64,000 nucleotides of DNA from Leptolyngbya sp. Cla-17 (GCF_016807185.1 NZ_JAEVYN010000003.1:372001-436000); one strand, 5' to 3'. Positions 9,540 through 18,335 are shown, counted from the stretch's first letter. Program-made: numbers and translations. Notes: generated from the sequence alone by a model not told the origin.

Positions 9540-9572
9540 GAAGCCTGCCTGCGGTTTTCCCGCACAAGCCTC
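9540..9572 (-). ncRNA. Group II intron domain V
   Basis: Leftward strand: GAGGCTTGTGCGG, an A-rich loop, then CCGCAGGCAGGCTTC. They pair over 13 positions with a two-base bulge, the size and shape of the catalytic domain V hairpin. It lies about 20 bases past the maturase stop codon, the normal position. Confidence 0.7.
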
Positions 9573-9594
9573 TTCATTGAGCCATTCACCTGCT

Positions 9595-10890
9595 CTAATA
9601 AAGCGACACTAAGCGACCAGGTCTGGGGAGAGGATGCCACGCCAGATAGCGTAGAAAGCTCTCCCAGCGAAAGCTACGTCGTTGACTCCGTCGATTCAGC
9701 CATTTGAAGACCAGCTTGTGAACTGCGTCTTCAAAGTGGTAGAGCGCATGACCGTTGTCGGTGACCCCAAAGTAGTTGAAGTGTCCGCGCAGCTTTTGCC
9801 CGATTGCTTGCCATAGCTGAGGCAGCTTATGAGCATTGCGTTTTTGCTGCAACCATTGATTGAGGGTGACTAACGCACGGCGAAATCGTTTCTTTGAAGT
9901 CTTGCGCTTTAATCGGGATTTTCCGTTGCGACTCTTGCCCCAGTAGTGGGTAAATCCCAGAAAATCAAAGCTGGGGAATTTTCTCCCGTACTTGAGGGCT
10001 AGACCCGCTTGCCGCTTGCCGCAGGGAAGAAGTTGGGTTTTCTCCTCATTGAGGCGCAAGCCGAACTTCTCCAATCGCTTGGGCAGAACCCGCATGAATC
10101 GTCGAGCATCATCCTCGAACTCAAACAAGGCAATGCTATCGTCCGCATACCGAATCAGAGCGCAGTAGCCTCGGCAATGCTGGCGCACAATGGTGGTAAA
10201 CCACTGATCTAGCACAAAATCCAAGAACACATTTGCAATGACGGGGGAGACTATCGAGCCTTGCGGGCTACCCAATTCATCCTGTACTACGCCGCCTGGG
10301 GTTTGGACTCCGGCTTTGAGCATTCGCGCAATCACCTGTAGGAATCTTCTATCCCGAATCCGCAGGGCTAATACCTTGAGGATTTCCTGGTGCGGCATGG
10401 TGTCGAAGAATTGAGCCAGGTCTAGGTCTGCAATCCACCCAACGGGTTGCCCCATGACCTCCTGATGCAGTTGCCGCAGGGCATCATGACATCCTTTATT
10501 GGGTCGAAACCCATAGGAGATACTGAGGAATACCGGTTCGTAAATTGATTCTAAGACCCGACGAGTCATCTCCTGAACGATTTTGTCTTCAACGCAACTG
10601 ATTCCCAGGGGGCGCAAGCTGCCATCTTCTTTGGGAATCTCGACGCGTCGTACCGCTTGTGGTCGATACGACATCTGGCTCAGTTTCTGGGACAAAGCTT
10701 GGAGGTTTTCCTCCAGGTTCTGTCCGTACTCCGTTTTCGTCACTCCATCGATTCCAGGCGCTTTGTTGTCTAGCGACTGAAAGCAGGCTCGCAGATTCTC
10801 CACACTATAGTGGTGCATCAGGGCACTGAAGACAGCCCCTGATTCTCTGTGAGCCCGTTCGGCTATCCGCTCGATTCCTGTTGCCACCAT
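9595..10890 (-). CDS. ltrA: Group II intron reverse transcriptase/maturase
   Basis: 431 residues, ATG at 10890. The reverse transcriptase palm is complete: KAPGIDGVTKTEYG, IPKEDGSLRPLGISCVEDKI, the YGFRPNKGCHDAL block, DLAQFFDTM, GSPQGSIVSPVIANVFLD, and the catalytic IRYADDSIALF near residue 248, followed by EKTQLLPCG and FDFLGFTHYW. The C-terminus (about 350-431) is the maturase X domain. There is no HNH endonuclease domain, so mobility would rely on En-independent insertion. The frame is intact, so this protein may be active. Many relatives are annotated as RNA-directed DNA polymerase. Confidence 0.92.
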   Translation of the reverse strand: MVATGIERIAERAHRESGAVFSALMHHYSVENLRACFQSLDNKAPGIDGVTKTEYGQNLEENLQALSQKLSQMSYRPQAVRRVEIPKEDGSLRPLGISCVEDKIVQEMTRRVLESIYEPVFLSISYGFRPNKGCHDALRQLHQEVMGQPVGWIADLDLAQFFDTMPHQEILKVLALRIRDRRFLQVIARMLKAGVQTPGGVVQDELGSPQGSIVSPVIANVFLDFVLDQWFTTIVRQHCRGYCALIRYADDSIALFEFEDDARRFMRVLPKRLEKFGLRLNEEKTQLLPCGKRQAGLALKYGRKFPSFDFLGFTHYWGKSRNGKSRLKRKTSKKRFRRALVTLNQWLQQKRNAHKLPQLWQAIGQKLRGHFNYFGVTDNGHALYHFEDAVHKLVFKWLNRRSQRRSFRWESFLRYLAWHPLPRPGRLVSLY

Positions 10891-11605
10891 ACTTCCACCT
10901 CTGAGTGTGGTTGATGTTGCCTTCGAGTGTTCGACCCAATGTGTCCCCCTTCGCTCCGTGGGCGTTACCCCACTTCTTCACTACTATGGGGACATCCGAC
11001 TTCCCATGAACCGTTAAGCGTCCTTCCGGTTTGCCGGTTGTGCTGCTCTACCCCCAATTCGGAGGAGTTCTTGGGATCTCCCGAGTTCCCGACTCTACCT
11101 TGATGACGTGCTACGGTCTCCGACCCCGGTGGACCCTCTAGAACCTTGGCTTCGGCTCTGTCGGTTTTGCCTTCCACACCACTAACTGTGTCAGCATCCA
11201 CCTGTGTGTCTAATTTCGGGGCTCAATCCCTTCACGCTTTCGCATTGCAGCCCATCATCTCCCTGTGTACGCTTCACTGTCCTCGTTGCCGATGACAGCG
11301 CAACACTCGGTACTTGGTGCCTTGCCAAGGCTTCCCTGACCAGGTTCTTCCCCTGGTTGGCAGAGCCGAGCTTCGCTCGGCGCACTAATGGACTAGACCT
11401 GTGGATTAAATCTAAACATTCAAGCCAAACTCATAGCGGTTGATGAACAGTCCAATGACGACATCATGCAACCAGATGGATTTGGAAAAGCAAATGGTTT
11501 TGCGAGCCAACCGTTTAATTCGGGTGCGTAAGGTCAGATGCTTGCGCTCAATCCTTTGAGTATTTGCCTTGCCAACGATGTGAAACGCTGGATCAAGATG
11601 ACGTG

Positions 11606-11628
11606 ATACCTCCGGCAGGCTACGCCAA
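11606..11628 (-). repeat. 23-bp short dispersed repeat inserted in IS1 transposase
   Basis: In transposase sense the insert reads TTGGCGTAGCCTGCCGGAGG then TAT. It separates WGAY from RHLDP, which are adjacent apart from one residue in intact IS1 transposases, and shifts the frame. It shares the core GGCGTAGnCnTGCCGnAGG with the second insert at 11981, in the opposite orientation. Ends are uncertain by a base or two. Confidence 0.65.
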
Positions 11629-11980
11629 CATAAGCACCCCAAGCATCGGTGTAAAACTGCATAATCCCAAAGGGTTCTAGCAACGCTTTGAGTGCCAAGA
11701 AAGCGCTGTCTTGATGATGAGACAACACATACGCCAACACTTCACCCGTCTGATGGTCAATGGCGTGCCACAACCACCGTTGCTGTTTCTTTGAACCGAC
11801 GTCACTCCACATTTCGTCAGCTTCAGCTTCCAAGTCTTCCCAGTGGCACAGTTTCACTATCGTTTGAGTCAGTTCAAGTTCTGCCGAACGAGCTTCATTG
11901 ATTGCTTTGAGATGACGGTCTTTTTTTAACGTTTCAATCACCGTTGTGCGGCTAATCTTGAGCACACGGGCGGTATCTCG

Positions 11981-12002
11981 TAGGCGTAGACGTGCCGAAG
12001 GC
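11981..12002 (+). repeat. 22-bp short dispersed repeat inserted in IS1 transposase
   Basis: On the plus strand TAGGCGTAGACGTGCCGAAG then GC. It interrupts NGSRI/RDTARVLK of the transposase and shifts the frame. It is the same repeat family as 11606-11628 in the opposite orientation. The size and behaviour resemble the short dispersed repeats described in Nostoc genomes; membership in a named family was not checked. Confidence 0.65.
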
Positions 12003-12174
12003 TATCCTACTCCCGTTGACTGCCATCTCTGCAATTTGCCGTTTCACTTCTGGGAGGTATCCACAATAACGATACCGATAGTCGCGAATAAAAGTAGAGC
12101 GAGAACATTGGGAGTGGCGACATTTGCAGCGTTGCTTGCCTTCCCCTGATTGACCATGCCCAGTCTGTTACCTA

Positions 12175-12236
12175 GAGAAACAAATCTATCTCAATAGTGA
12201 GACAAATCTATCTCAATGGAGAGACAAAATCTAAAT
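12175..12236. repeat. 22-bp tandem repeat, about 2.7 copies
   Basis: The unit GAGACAAATCTATCTCAAT plus three bases recurs with starts of CAAATCT at 12181, CAAATCT at 12203 and CAAAATCT at 12225, an exact 22-base period. Each unit has GAGA...TCTC arms. A two-turn spacing could suit a DNA-binding protein, but there is no direct evidence. The IS1 target site abuts its left edge. Confidence 0.55.
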
Positions 12237-12403
12237 GCTCAACCACTAAGGTAATGTCAATTAGATTCCTCATCCTCTTTCTGCGTTTAAGATTAACTCA
12301 ATCAATGGCATCGCCTTGCTCAAGAACTTCGCGTTGATCGCATCTGTTCTACAATCGCTGCCTAATCACTCATCTGCTTTCCTTCATCTTTTGAGGGCTG
12401 CTC

Positions 12404-12586
12404 ATGTTTAAGCGTCGTTTTTTTTAAGTACTTGCATTTGCTGCCGTTTTCACGCTGACAGTAAGTATTGCTGAGCAAGTTTCTTCAGTAAATACTGCTC
12501 AGCGAGTGCCTTCAATTGATCTCATCTGCTTTGGTAAAGATCCTCGTTACACAGACAGCAAGAAAGCGTTTTTTATCAATATTTGA
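12404..12586 (+). pseudogene. Remnant of a small secreted protein gene
   Basis: ATG at 12404 gives MFKRRFF and then runs into stop/frameshift at an 8-T run. The frame beyond reads VLAFAAVFTLTVSIAEQ (a signal-peptide core), then SSVNTAQRVPSIDLICFGKD and a TGA at 12584. The TAA before the hydrophobic core cannot be cured by one indel, so it is probably dead. The rest of the 12237-12612 gap shows no gene; it must also carry the promoter of the paoABC operon. Confidence 0.35.
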
Positions 12587-12612
12587 TCGATGTTCGTATA
12601 GGAGCTTAGCGA

Positions 12613-13266
12613 GTGAATCTTAGATTTAGACGGCGGCGCTTTGGTCAATGGGTCGTCATTAGTGCAGTAACAGGTGCATTTGGCGGGATTACGAAAAGAA
12701 CGATCGCCCAAACTAGACCTGCTCCTCCTTCGACCGCGCAAGGTTTGGCAGCGAATAGCATCAAGCTCCGAGTCAATGGCAAAGAGTATCCATTGCAAAT
12801 TGAATCGCGTGTGACCTTGCTGGATGCACTGCGAGATCGCATTGGTCTAACTGGAACCAAAAAAGGATGCGATCGCGGTCAGTGTGGTGCCTGCACTGTA
12901 TTAGTCAACGGACAGCGGATCAATTCCTGTCTGTCGTTGGCAGTCATGTACGACGATGTAGAAATCACCACCGTTGAAGGATTGGCGCGAGGAAATGACC
13001 TACACCCGATCCAGGCAGCATTCATCAAGCATGATGGTTTTCAATGCGGATATTGTACACCCGGCCAACTTTGCTCGGCAGTGGCGGCGATCGCTGAAGC
13101 AAAAGCGGGGACAGCTAGTGCAGTGACAGCGGATGTTAGAAAGCAGGAACAGGTTAAATTGACCGATGTAGAAATTCGAGAACGGATGAGTGGGAATCTC
13201 TGTCGGTGTGGTGCTTATCCCGGCATTGTTTCAGCAGTACAGGAAGCAAGTCAAGCGAGTTCATAA
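12613..13266 (+). CDS. paoA: Aldehyde oxidoreductase, 2Fe-2S subunit, TAT-exported
   Basis: 217 residues from a GTG start. The N-terminus MNLRFRRRRFGQW plus a hydrophobic stretch is a twin-arginine-type signal, pointing to a periplasmic enzyme like E. coli PaoABC. A plant-type 2Fe-2S domain follows with Cys86, 91, 94 and 106 (GCDRGQCGACTV, NSC), then the second cluster domain with CGYC (145/148) and LCRCGAY (197/199). It passes electrons between the molybdenum site of PaoC and FAD of PaoB. It is the first gene of a five-gene run; 80 bases separate it from paoB. Confidence 0.92.
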   Translation: MNLRFRRRRFGQWVVISAVTGAFGGITKRTIAQTRPAPPSTAQGLAANSIKLRVNGKEYPLQIESRVTLLDALRDRIGLTGTKKGCDRGQCGACTVLVNGQRINSCLSLAVMYDDVEITTVEGLARGNDLHPIQAAFIKHDGFQCGYCTPGQLCSAVAAIAEAKAGTASAVTADVRKQEQVKLTDVEIRERMSGNLCRCGAYPGIVSAVQEASQASS

Positions 13267-13346
13267 TCGATCTCATTCGTCAATTCCAACAACAAGTAGA
13301 TTAAATAAAAAAATTTGGTTCTTAGCTCTCTATTCCCCTTCCCTAT

Positions 13347-14333
13347 ATGAAGCCATTCGCTTATCTACGGGTTACCGAACCCAGTACAGCTATCCAAGCA
13401 GCAACTAGCAACCAAACGAAATTTATCGCTGGTGGTACGAACCTCCTCGATTTGATGAAGGAAGGCATAGAACAGCCTGATCGTCTTGTTGATATCACTC
13501 GAATAAAACTGTCGCAAATTGAAACCACATCTAACGGGGTGCGAATTGGGGCGTTAGCAAAAAACAGTGATACTGCCAACCATCCGTTGATTCGCACCCG
13601 CTATCCGCTGCTATCACAAGCTTTGCTTGCGGGAGCATCGCCACAACTAAGAAACATGGCATCGGTCGGTGGCAATTTGCTGCAAAGAACTCGCTGCTAC
13701 TACTTCTCCGATATGTCCATGCCTTGTAATAAGCGTCAACCAGGTTCTGGGTGCGCCGCCATTGAAGGATACAACCGCATTCATGCAATTCTGGGTACGA
13801 GTGACCAATGTATCGCGACTCATCCTTCCGATATGTGTGTGGCATTAGCAGCACTTGATGCTGTTGTACAAGTATCGGGAGCAAACGGCGATCGCTCGAT
13901 TCCATTTTCGGAGTTTCATCGCTTACCAGGAGATACGCCACAGATCGATACGGCACTCCAACCGGGCGAGTTGATTACGGCGGTTGATTTGCCCAATTCA
14001 CCGTTTGCTGAGCGATCGCATTATCTCAAAGTCAGAGATCGAACATCCTATGCGTTTGCGGTGGTTTCGGTGGCTTCTGCCCTAGAGATCAATAACGGCA
14101 CGATTCAGAATGCGCGGATGGCATTGGGCGGTGTCGCACATAAACCTTGGCGATCGGTCGAAGCCGAAAAAATTCTGATTGGTGCGAAGCCGAATGAGCA
14201 AACCTTCCAGGCGGCGGCAGATGCAACTTTAAGGGGAGCAAAAGGTTACAAAGACAACGCCTTTAAAGTGGAACTCGCAAAACGGTCAATTGTGCGCTCG
14301 CTAACTATAGCAACAGAAGGGACAGCGGTATGA
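13347..14333 (+). CDS. paoB: Aldehyde oxidoreductase, FAD-binding subunit
   Basis: 328 residues with the xanthine-dehydrogenase FAD domain: KFIAGGTNLLDLMKEGIEQP (FAD pyrophosphate loop), ASPQLRNMASVGGNLLQRTR, CxxR-rich RCYYFSDMSMPCNKRQPGSG, then THPSDMCVALAALDA. The extra cysteines in the middle match the PaoB/YagS type, which carries a 4Fe-4S cluster absent from ordinary XdhB. The C-terminal CO-dehydrogenase flavoprotein domain has ARMALGGVAHKPWR. Its stop overlaps the paoC start by 4 bases, so the subunits are translationally coupled. Confidence 0.92.
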   Translation: MKPFAYLRVTEPSTAIQAATSNQTKFIAGGTNLLDLMKEGIEQPDRLVDITRIKLSQIETTSNGVRIGALAKNSDTANHPLIRTRYPLLSQALLAGASPQLRNMASVGGNLLQRTRCYYFSDMSMPCNKRQPGSGCAAIEGYNRIHAILGTSDQCIATHPSDMCVALAALDAVVQVSGANGDRSIPFSEFHRLPGDTPQIDTALQPGELITAVDLPNSPFAERSHYLKVRDRTSYAFAVVSVASALEINNGTIQNARMALGGVAHKPWRSVEAEKILIGAKPNEQTFQAAADATLRGAKGYKDNAFKVELAKRSIVRSLTIATEGTAV

Positions 14334-16570
14334 ATCAAGCAAATCGGTCAATCAATGCAGTGACAGGCAAACCGATGGATCGGGTTGATGGTCGCCAGAA
14401 AGTGACGGGAATGGCGCAATACTCGGCTGAATATCCGCAACAGAATCTTGCCTATGCAGTCCTAATTGACAGTAAAATCGCCCGTGGATCAATTAAAACG
14501 ATTGATACAAGTGCAGCAGAAAAAGCACCGGGAGTTCTTGCTATTCTCACCCATGCTAATGCCCCCAAACTCAAAGCCCTGCCAACTTTTACAGCCGGAG
14601 GAAGTGCAGCAGAGAACCGTACTCCCTTAAGCGACAACAATATTTATCACGCAGGTCAATACATTGGTGTGGTTGTTGCCGATACCTTTGAGCGCGCCAC
14701 CCACGCCGCCGAATTAGTGCGGGTTGAGTATGCACAACAACCTCCACTAATCGAGATGGAGCGGCTGCGAAACCAAGCAGTCATACCGAAAGGCAAAGTA
14801 GGGCAAAAACCAGCAGATACGCTGCGCGGTAATCTTGAGCAAGGGTTGGCACAGGCACAGGTGCGGGTTGACGAAACTTACACCACACCCACCGAACACC
14901 ACAACCCAATGGAGCCGCACGCCACAACCGCCGTTTGGGAAGGCGATCGCCTCACAGTTTACGATGCCACACAGAACAACTTCGGCACGCGCAAAACTCT
15001 AGCGGCAGCGTTTGGCATCCCCGAAGCAAACGTGCGCGTTATCTGCAAATTCATCGGCGGTGCCTTCGGTTGTAAAGGGACGATGTGGTCGCATGTCCCT
15101 CTAGCTGTCCTAGCCGCTCGTTATGTGCGTCGTCCGGTCAAGCTAGTGTTGACGCGCCCGGAAATGTTTACAGGTACGGGGTACAGGGCGCAGACAGAGC
15201 AACAAGTGATTCTGGCTGCTGCTTTAGACGGCAAGCTGACTGCTTTAGCTCACACCGGTATTTCTGATACTTGTGAAGAAGCAATTGGTGAGTTTGTCGA
15301 ACCGTTCACAAGAGCGACTCCCATGATGTATGCCTGCCCGAATATGCGGCTTTCTCAGCGAGTCGTTCGACTAAACAAAGGGCAACCCACGTTTATGCGC
15401 GCCCCAGGTGAAGCTTCTGGAGTTTATGCACTCGAATCTGCCTTTGACGAACTTGCTTATCAGTTAAAACTAGACCCGATCGAGTTGCGCTTGCGAAACC
15501 ACGCAGACACCGATCCTGATACAAACTTGCCGTGGTCGAGTAAGTCACTCAAGGAATGTTATCAACTGGGTGCTGAGAAGTTTGGCTGGTCGCGGCGAAA
15601 CCCCGAACCGAGATCGATGCGCGATGGTCGGTATCTGGTGGGCATGGGCATGGCTAATGCAACGTACCCCGTAATTCATTTTCCTGCTAGTGCCGTCGCC
15701 AAAATTATGCAAGATGGTCGCGTGGTTGTCCAAAGCGGTACGCACGAGATGGGGACAGGCACGGCAACAGCCTTAGCACCCATAATTGCCGATGCACTGG
15801 GCATTACGATCGGGCGAGTGCGATTTGAACTGGGTGATACTGAACTGCCGCGTGCGCCAGTTTCCGGCGGTTCGGCAACCATCTCTTCAGTCGGGACTGC
15901 GGTAGCAGGAGCAACGCAAGCAATCCGTGCGAAGGTATTAGAAATAGCCCGTCAAGATAGCAGATCGCCGCTGTACAACATTCCAGATACAGAAGTTGTT
16001 GCTGAAAACGGACAGTTGTTTGTTAAGAGCGATCGCGCCAAAAGCGAAACCTATGAATCTATTCTCAAACGCAATAATTTGAAGGTGGTGGAAGCCAGCT
16101 TCGATGCCAAGTTTGACTCGAAAGATAAGAAGCATTCAATGCACTCATTTGGCGCACACTTTGCCCAGGTGCTCGTCGATCCCGATCTGGGTCAAATTCG
16201 GGTCAGCCGTTTTGTGGGAGCTTTTGGTGCAGGGCAAATCATGAATCTGAAAACCGCACGTTCTCAAATGATTGGTGGAATCACAATGGGCATTGGCATG
16301 GCGTTAATGGAAGAGACGATTACCGATTCACGCTCTGGGCACATCGTCAATCCTAATCTGGGCGAGTACCACGTCCCCGTGAATGCAGATATCCCCGCGA
16401 TCGAAGCTTATTTTGTGGAAGAAAATGACCCATACATCAACTCGATTGGCGCTAAAGGAGTAGGTGAAATTGGAATTGTCGGTGTGGCGGCGGCGATCGC
16501 CAATGCGGTCTATCACGCTACCGGAAAACGTATTCGAGATCTGCCAATCACATTAGACAAATTAATCTGA
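14330..16570 (+). CDS. paoC: Aldehyde oxidoreductase, molybdenum-binding subunit
   Basis: 746 residues, the usual length for PaoC/YagR. Molybdopterin-domain signatures are present: IGGAFGCKGTMW, FMRAPGEASGVYALESA, HEMGTGTATALAPIIADALG, GTAVAGATQAI, and the catalytic glutamate in KGVGEIGIVGVAAAI near the C-terminus. It oxidises aldehydes to acids at a Mo-cofactor in the PaoABC heterotrimer; the physiological substrate cannot be read from the sequence. It carries no signal of its own, consistent with export as a folded complex with PaoA. One base separates it from the next gene. Confidence 0.93.
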   Translation: MNQANRSINAVTGKPMDRVDGRQKVTGMAQYSAEYPQQNLAYAVLIDSKIARGSIKTIDTSAAEKAPGVLAILTHANAPKLKALPTFTAGGSAAENRTPLSDNNIYHAGQYIGVVVADTFERATHAAELVRVEYAQQPPLIEMERLRNQAVIPKGKVGQKPADTLRGNLEQGLAQAQVRVDETYTTPTEHHNPMEPHATTAVWEGDRLTVYDATQNNFGTRKTLAAAFGIPEANVRVICKFIGGAFGCKGTMWSHVPLAVLAARYVRRPVKLVLTRPEMFTGTGYRAQTEQQVILAAALDGKLTALAHTGISDTCEEAIGEFVEPFTRATPMMYACPNMRLSQRVVRLNKGQPTFMRAPGEASGVYALESAFDELAYQLKLDPIELRLRNHADTDPDTNLPWSSKSLKECYQLGAEKFGWSRRNPEPRSMRDGRYLVGMGMANATYPVIHFPASAVAKIMQDGRVVVQSGTHEMGTGTATALAPIIADALGITIGRVRFELGDTELPRAPVSGGSATISSVGTAVAGATQAIRAKVLEIARQDSRSPLYNIPDTEVVAENGQLFVKSDRAKSETYESILKRNNLKVVEASFDAKFDSKDKKHSMHSFGAHFAQVLVDPDLGQIRVSRFVGAFGAGQIMNLKTARSQMIGGITMGIGMALMEETITDSRSGHIVNPNLGEYHVPVNADIPAIEAYFVEENDPYINSIGAKGVGEIGIVGVAAAIANAVYHATGKRIRDLPITLDKLI

Positions 16571-16571
16571 A

Positions 16572-17765
16572 ATGAGCAGTGAAATTCAATCAATTCTCAA
16601 TGCTTTTGAGCAAAGCCAACGTCAAGGCAAAGCGGCGTTTCTCGCAACAGTAGTCGGCACTCAAGGATCAACCTATCGTCGTCCTGGTGCGCGCCTATTT
16701 ATCACTGACGATGGCGAAACCGTTGGCTTGGTGAGTGGTGGCTGTCTAGAACGCGATCTTTTTGAACACACTCAGCTCATGCAAGACAATCGACCCAAGA
16801 TTGTTACTTACGACCATACTGCTACCGAAGATATTCTATGGGGATTTGGACTCGGTTGCACTGGCACTGTGCAGGTCCTGGTTGAACCATTAAATCCGCC
16901 TCACGATTCGCTTACCTTTCTAGCTCAGTGTTGGCGCGATCGCGTTCCTGGAGTCTTAGTCAGCATCATTCAAGTTGAAGGCAGTGCCACTCAGTTAGGG
17001 GCTTGTCTGACGCTGACATCAGATTCAATTAGCGTGTTGGGTAAAACTGAGCCAGATTTAATCGATGCAATCATCCCCGATGCTCAATCAGTTCTACAAC
17101 ATCAACAGTCTGTGGTGAGGCAATATGAGCTTGCAACCCGACGAGTTCAAGTCTTGCTCGAATTCATTCAACCACCCATCCCCCTGTTGATTTTTGGTGC
17201 CGGTCAGGATGCCATGCCCATCGCTGAGTTTGCCAAAACTTTAGGCTGGCATGTAACAGTTATAGACTGTCGCGCCAATCCACTGAGTTACCAGCGATTT
17301 GCTAGCAGCGATCAAGTGATTCTCACCCGACGAGACACGCTCGATCGTCTCGCCATCCCAACCGGAGCAGTTGCCGTGATCGTAACCCACAACTACTACG
17401 ACGATCTGGAAACTCTCAGAGTATTACTCCCGGCTTCTATTCACTACATCGGTTTACTCGGATCAAAACAGCGAACAAAACGACTGCTACAGGAACTGCA
17501 ACAAGAAACAATCTACACCGAGGTGCAACTATCAAAACTCTACGCTCCAGTTGGACTGGATATTGGAGCGGAAATACCCGCCGCGATCGCGCTGGCGATT
17601 GTGGCAGAAATCCAAGCCGTCTTGAGCGGTCGTTCAGGCAACTCTCTCAAATATCGCAATGCATCCATTCATGAAACCTACCCAGATCGGATTACTCCTC
17701 CTCGCGGCAGGAGCTTCGAGGAGAATGGGAACGCCCAAGCAGTTACTGCCCATTCAAGGACGTAG
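16572..17765 (+). CDS. XdhC/CoxI-family molybdenum-enzyme maturation factor
   Basis: 397 residues. The N-terminal XdhC domain has VVGTQGSTYRRPGARLFI and LVSGGCLERDLFEHTQLM, then WGFGLGCTGTVQVLVEPL. The C-terminal Rossmann-like domain has LLIFGAGQDAMPIAEFAKTL and the GLLGSK segment. Family members (XdhC, PaoD) bind and sulfurate the Mo-cofactor and insert it into the apo-enzyme, fitting the adjacent paoABC. Homologs normally end near NASIHETYP; the last ~25 residues here read through into the overlapping start of the next gene. Confidence 0.9.
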   Translation: MSSEIQSILNAFEQSQRQGKAAFLATVVGTQGSTYRRPGARLFITDDGETVGLVSGGCLERDLFEHTQLMQDNRPKIVTYDHTATEDILWGFGLGCTGTVQVLVEPLNPPHDSLTFLAQCWRDRVPGVLVSIIQVEGSATQLGACLTLTSDSISVLGKTEPDLIDAIIPDAQSVLQHQQSVVRQYELATRRVQVLLEFIQPPIPLLIFGAGQDAMPIAEFAKTLGWHVTVIDCRANPLSYQRFASSDQVILTRRDTLDRLAIPTGAVAVIVTHNYYDDLETLRVLLPASIHYIGLLGSKQRTKRLLQELQQETIYTEVQLSKLYAPVGLDIGAEIPAAIALAIVAEIQAVLSGRSGNSLKYRNASIHETYPDRITPPRGRSFEENGNAQAVTAHSRT

Positions 17766-18273
17766 CTTGCTTCGGCATCTCGCAGAAATTAGCATCGCGT
17801 CACTATGCGATCCGGTGATTGCAGTGCTAGGCGCATCTCCACATCAAATCCGCCCTGAAATTGAAGATTTACCGCTGCAAATTATTGAGAATCAGCATTG
17901 GCAATCGGGCATGGGAACCTCGATTAGTACAGGTCTAGCCGCGTTATTAGAACAGAAACCCACCTTGAAAGCAATGTTAATTTTAGTTTGTGACCAACCC
18001 TTCGTTTCGACAGCCCTGATCGATCAGCTAGTGGTAGCTTACCAGTCCACAAACTATCAGATTGTAGCAACGACCTATTTAGAAACCATTGGGGTTCCAG
18101 CTTTATTGAGCGATCGCTATTTTTCCGAACTCTTGCGGCTCAATTCAGATACTGGAGCAAGACAAATTATTCAACAACATCTCAACGAAACTTACACCAT
18201 CGATTTTCCAAAAGGCGCGATCGATTTGGATACCCCAGATCAATATCAAGCGTTTCTCGCTCAATCTCATTGA
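17659..18273 (+). CDS. mocA: MocA-type molybdenum cofactor nucleotidyltransferase
   Basis: 204 residues; the true start is probably ATG at 17674 (MKPTQIGLLLLAAG). The nucleotidyltransferase signature LLLAAGASRRMGTPKQLLPI is followed by the metal-binding VCDQPF and a GAIDLDTPDQY tail. MocA transfers CMP to molybdopterin to give the cytosine dinucleotide cofactor, which PaoABC-type enzymes use. It overlaps the XdhC-like gene by 92-107 bases in another frame, so it belongs to the same operon. No MogA/MoeA genes are in the window. Confidence 0.87.
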   Translation: MHPFMKPTQIGLLLLAAGASRRMGTPKQLLPIQGRSLLRHLAEISIASLCDPVIAVLGASPHQIRPEIEDLPLQIIENQHWQSGMGTSISTGLAALLEQKPTLKAMLILVCDQPFVSTALIDQLVVAYQSTNYQIVATTYLETIGVPALLSDRYFSELLRLNSDTGARQIIQQHLNETYTIDFPKGAIDLDTPDQYQAFLAQSH

Positions 18274-18335
18274 GTTTAACTCTGAGGGCAATCATCTAGC
18301 GTGAGCCAAAATTGACTTCAAAACCTTCTCATCCC

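Larger units (their letters stand above)
9432..11385 (-). mobile_element. Group II intron (about 1.95 kb) encoding a reverse transcriptase/maturase
   Basis: The 5' end is GTGCGCCGAGCG at 11385 reading leftward. About 490 bases of structured RNA (domains I-III expected) precede the ORF start at 10890. After the ORF come a domain V hairpin (9540-9572) and a long imperfect helix whose 3' strand ends GGAGGAAC at 9432, giving an AY end. Removing 9432-11385 restores a GGTAAT IS1 terminus, which independently supports both splice sites. I inferred the boundaries by eye; domain I and the exon-binding sites were not folded. Confidence 0.6.
11412..12150 (-). pseudogene. IS1-family transposase, interrupted twice
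   Basis: Three segments in different frames together give one IS1 transposase. The first has KQRCKCRHSQCSRSTFIRDY and YLPEVKRQIAEMAVNGSRI. The second has DTARVLKISRTTVIETLKK through DEMWSDVGSKKQQRWLWHAI to EPFGIMQFYTDAWGAY. The third has RHLDPAFHIVGKANTQRIER through ARKTICFSKS to GLFINRYEFG, all highly typical. The breaks are the 22-bp and 23-bp insertions at 11981 and 11606. The N-terminal CPxC half of the zinc ribbon is missing. Removing both insertions would restore one continuous frame from about 12150. Confidence 0.85.
9430..12172 (-). mobile_element. IS1-family element, degenerate, split by a group II intron
   Basis: The two ends are inverted repeats: GGTAACAGACTGGGCATG read leftward from 12172, and GG (9430-9431) plus TAATGGACTAGACCTG (from 11386) once the intron is removed; 13 of the first 18 positions agree, and both begin GGTAA as IS1 ends do. 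The same hexamer TAGAGA lies at 9424-9429 and 12173-12178, consistent with target duplication, although IS1 usually makes 8-9 bp. The transposase inside is broken by two short insertions and lacks its first codons, so the copy is dead. Confidence 0.6.

Noticed and set aside
11191..11385. Minus-strand frame starting at the intron 5' end
   Set aside because: Its GTG start is the intron's own GTGCG terminus; the region is structured intron RNA.
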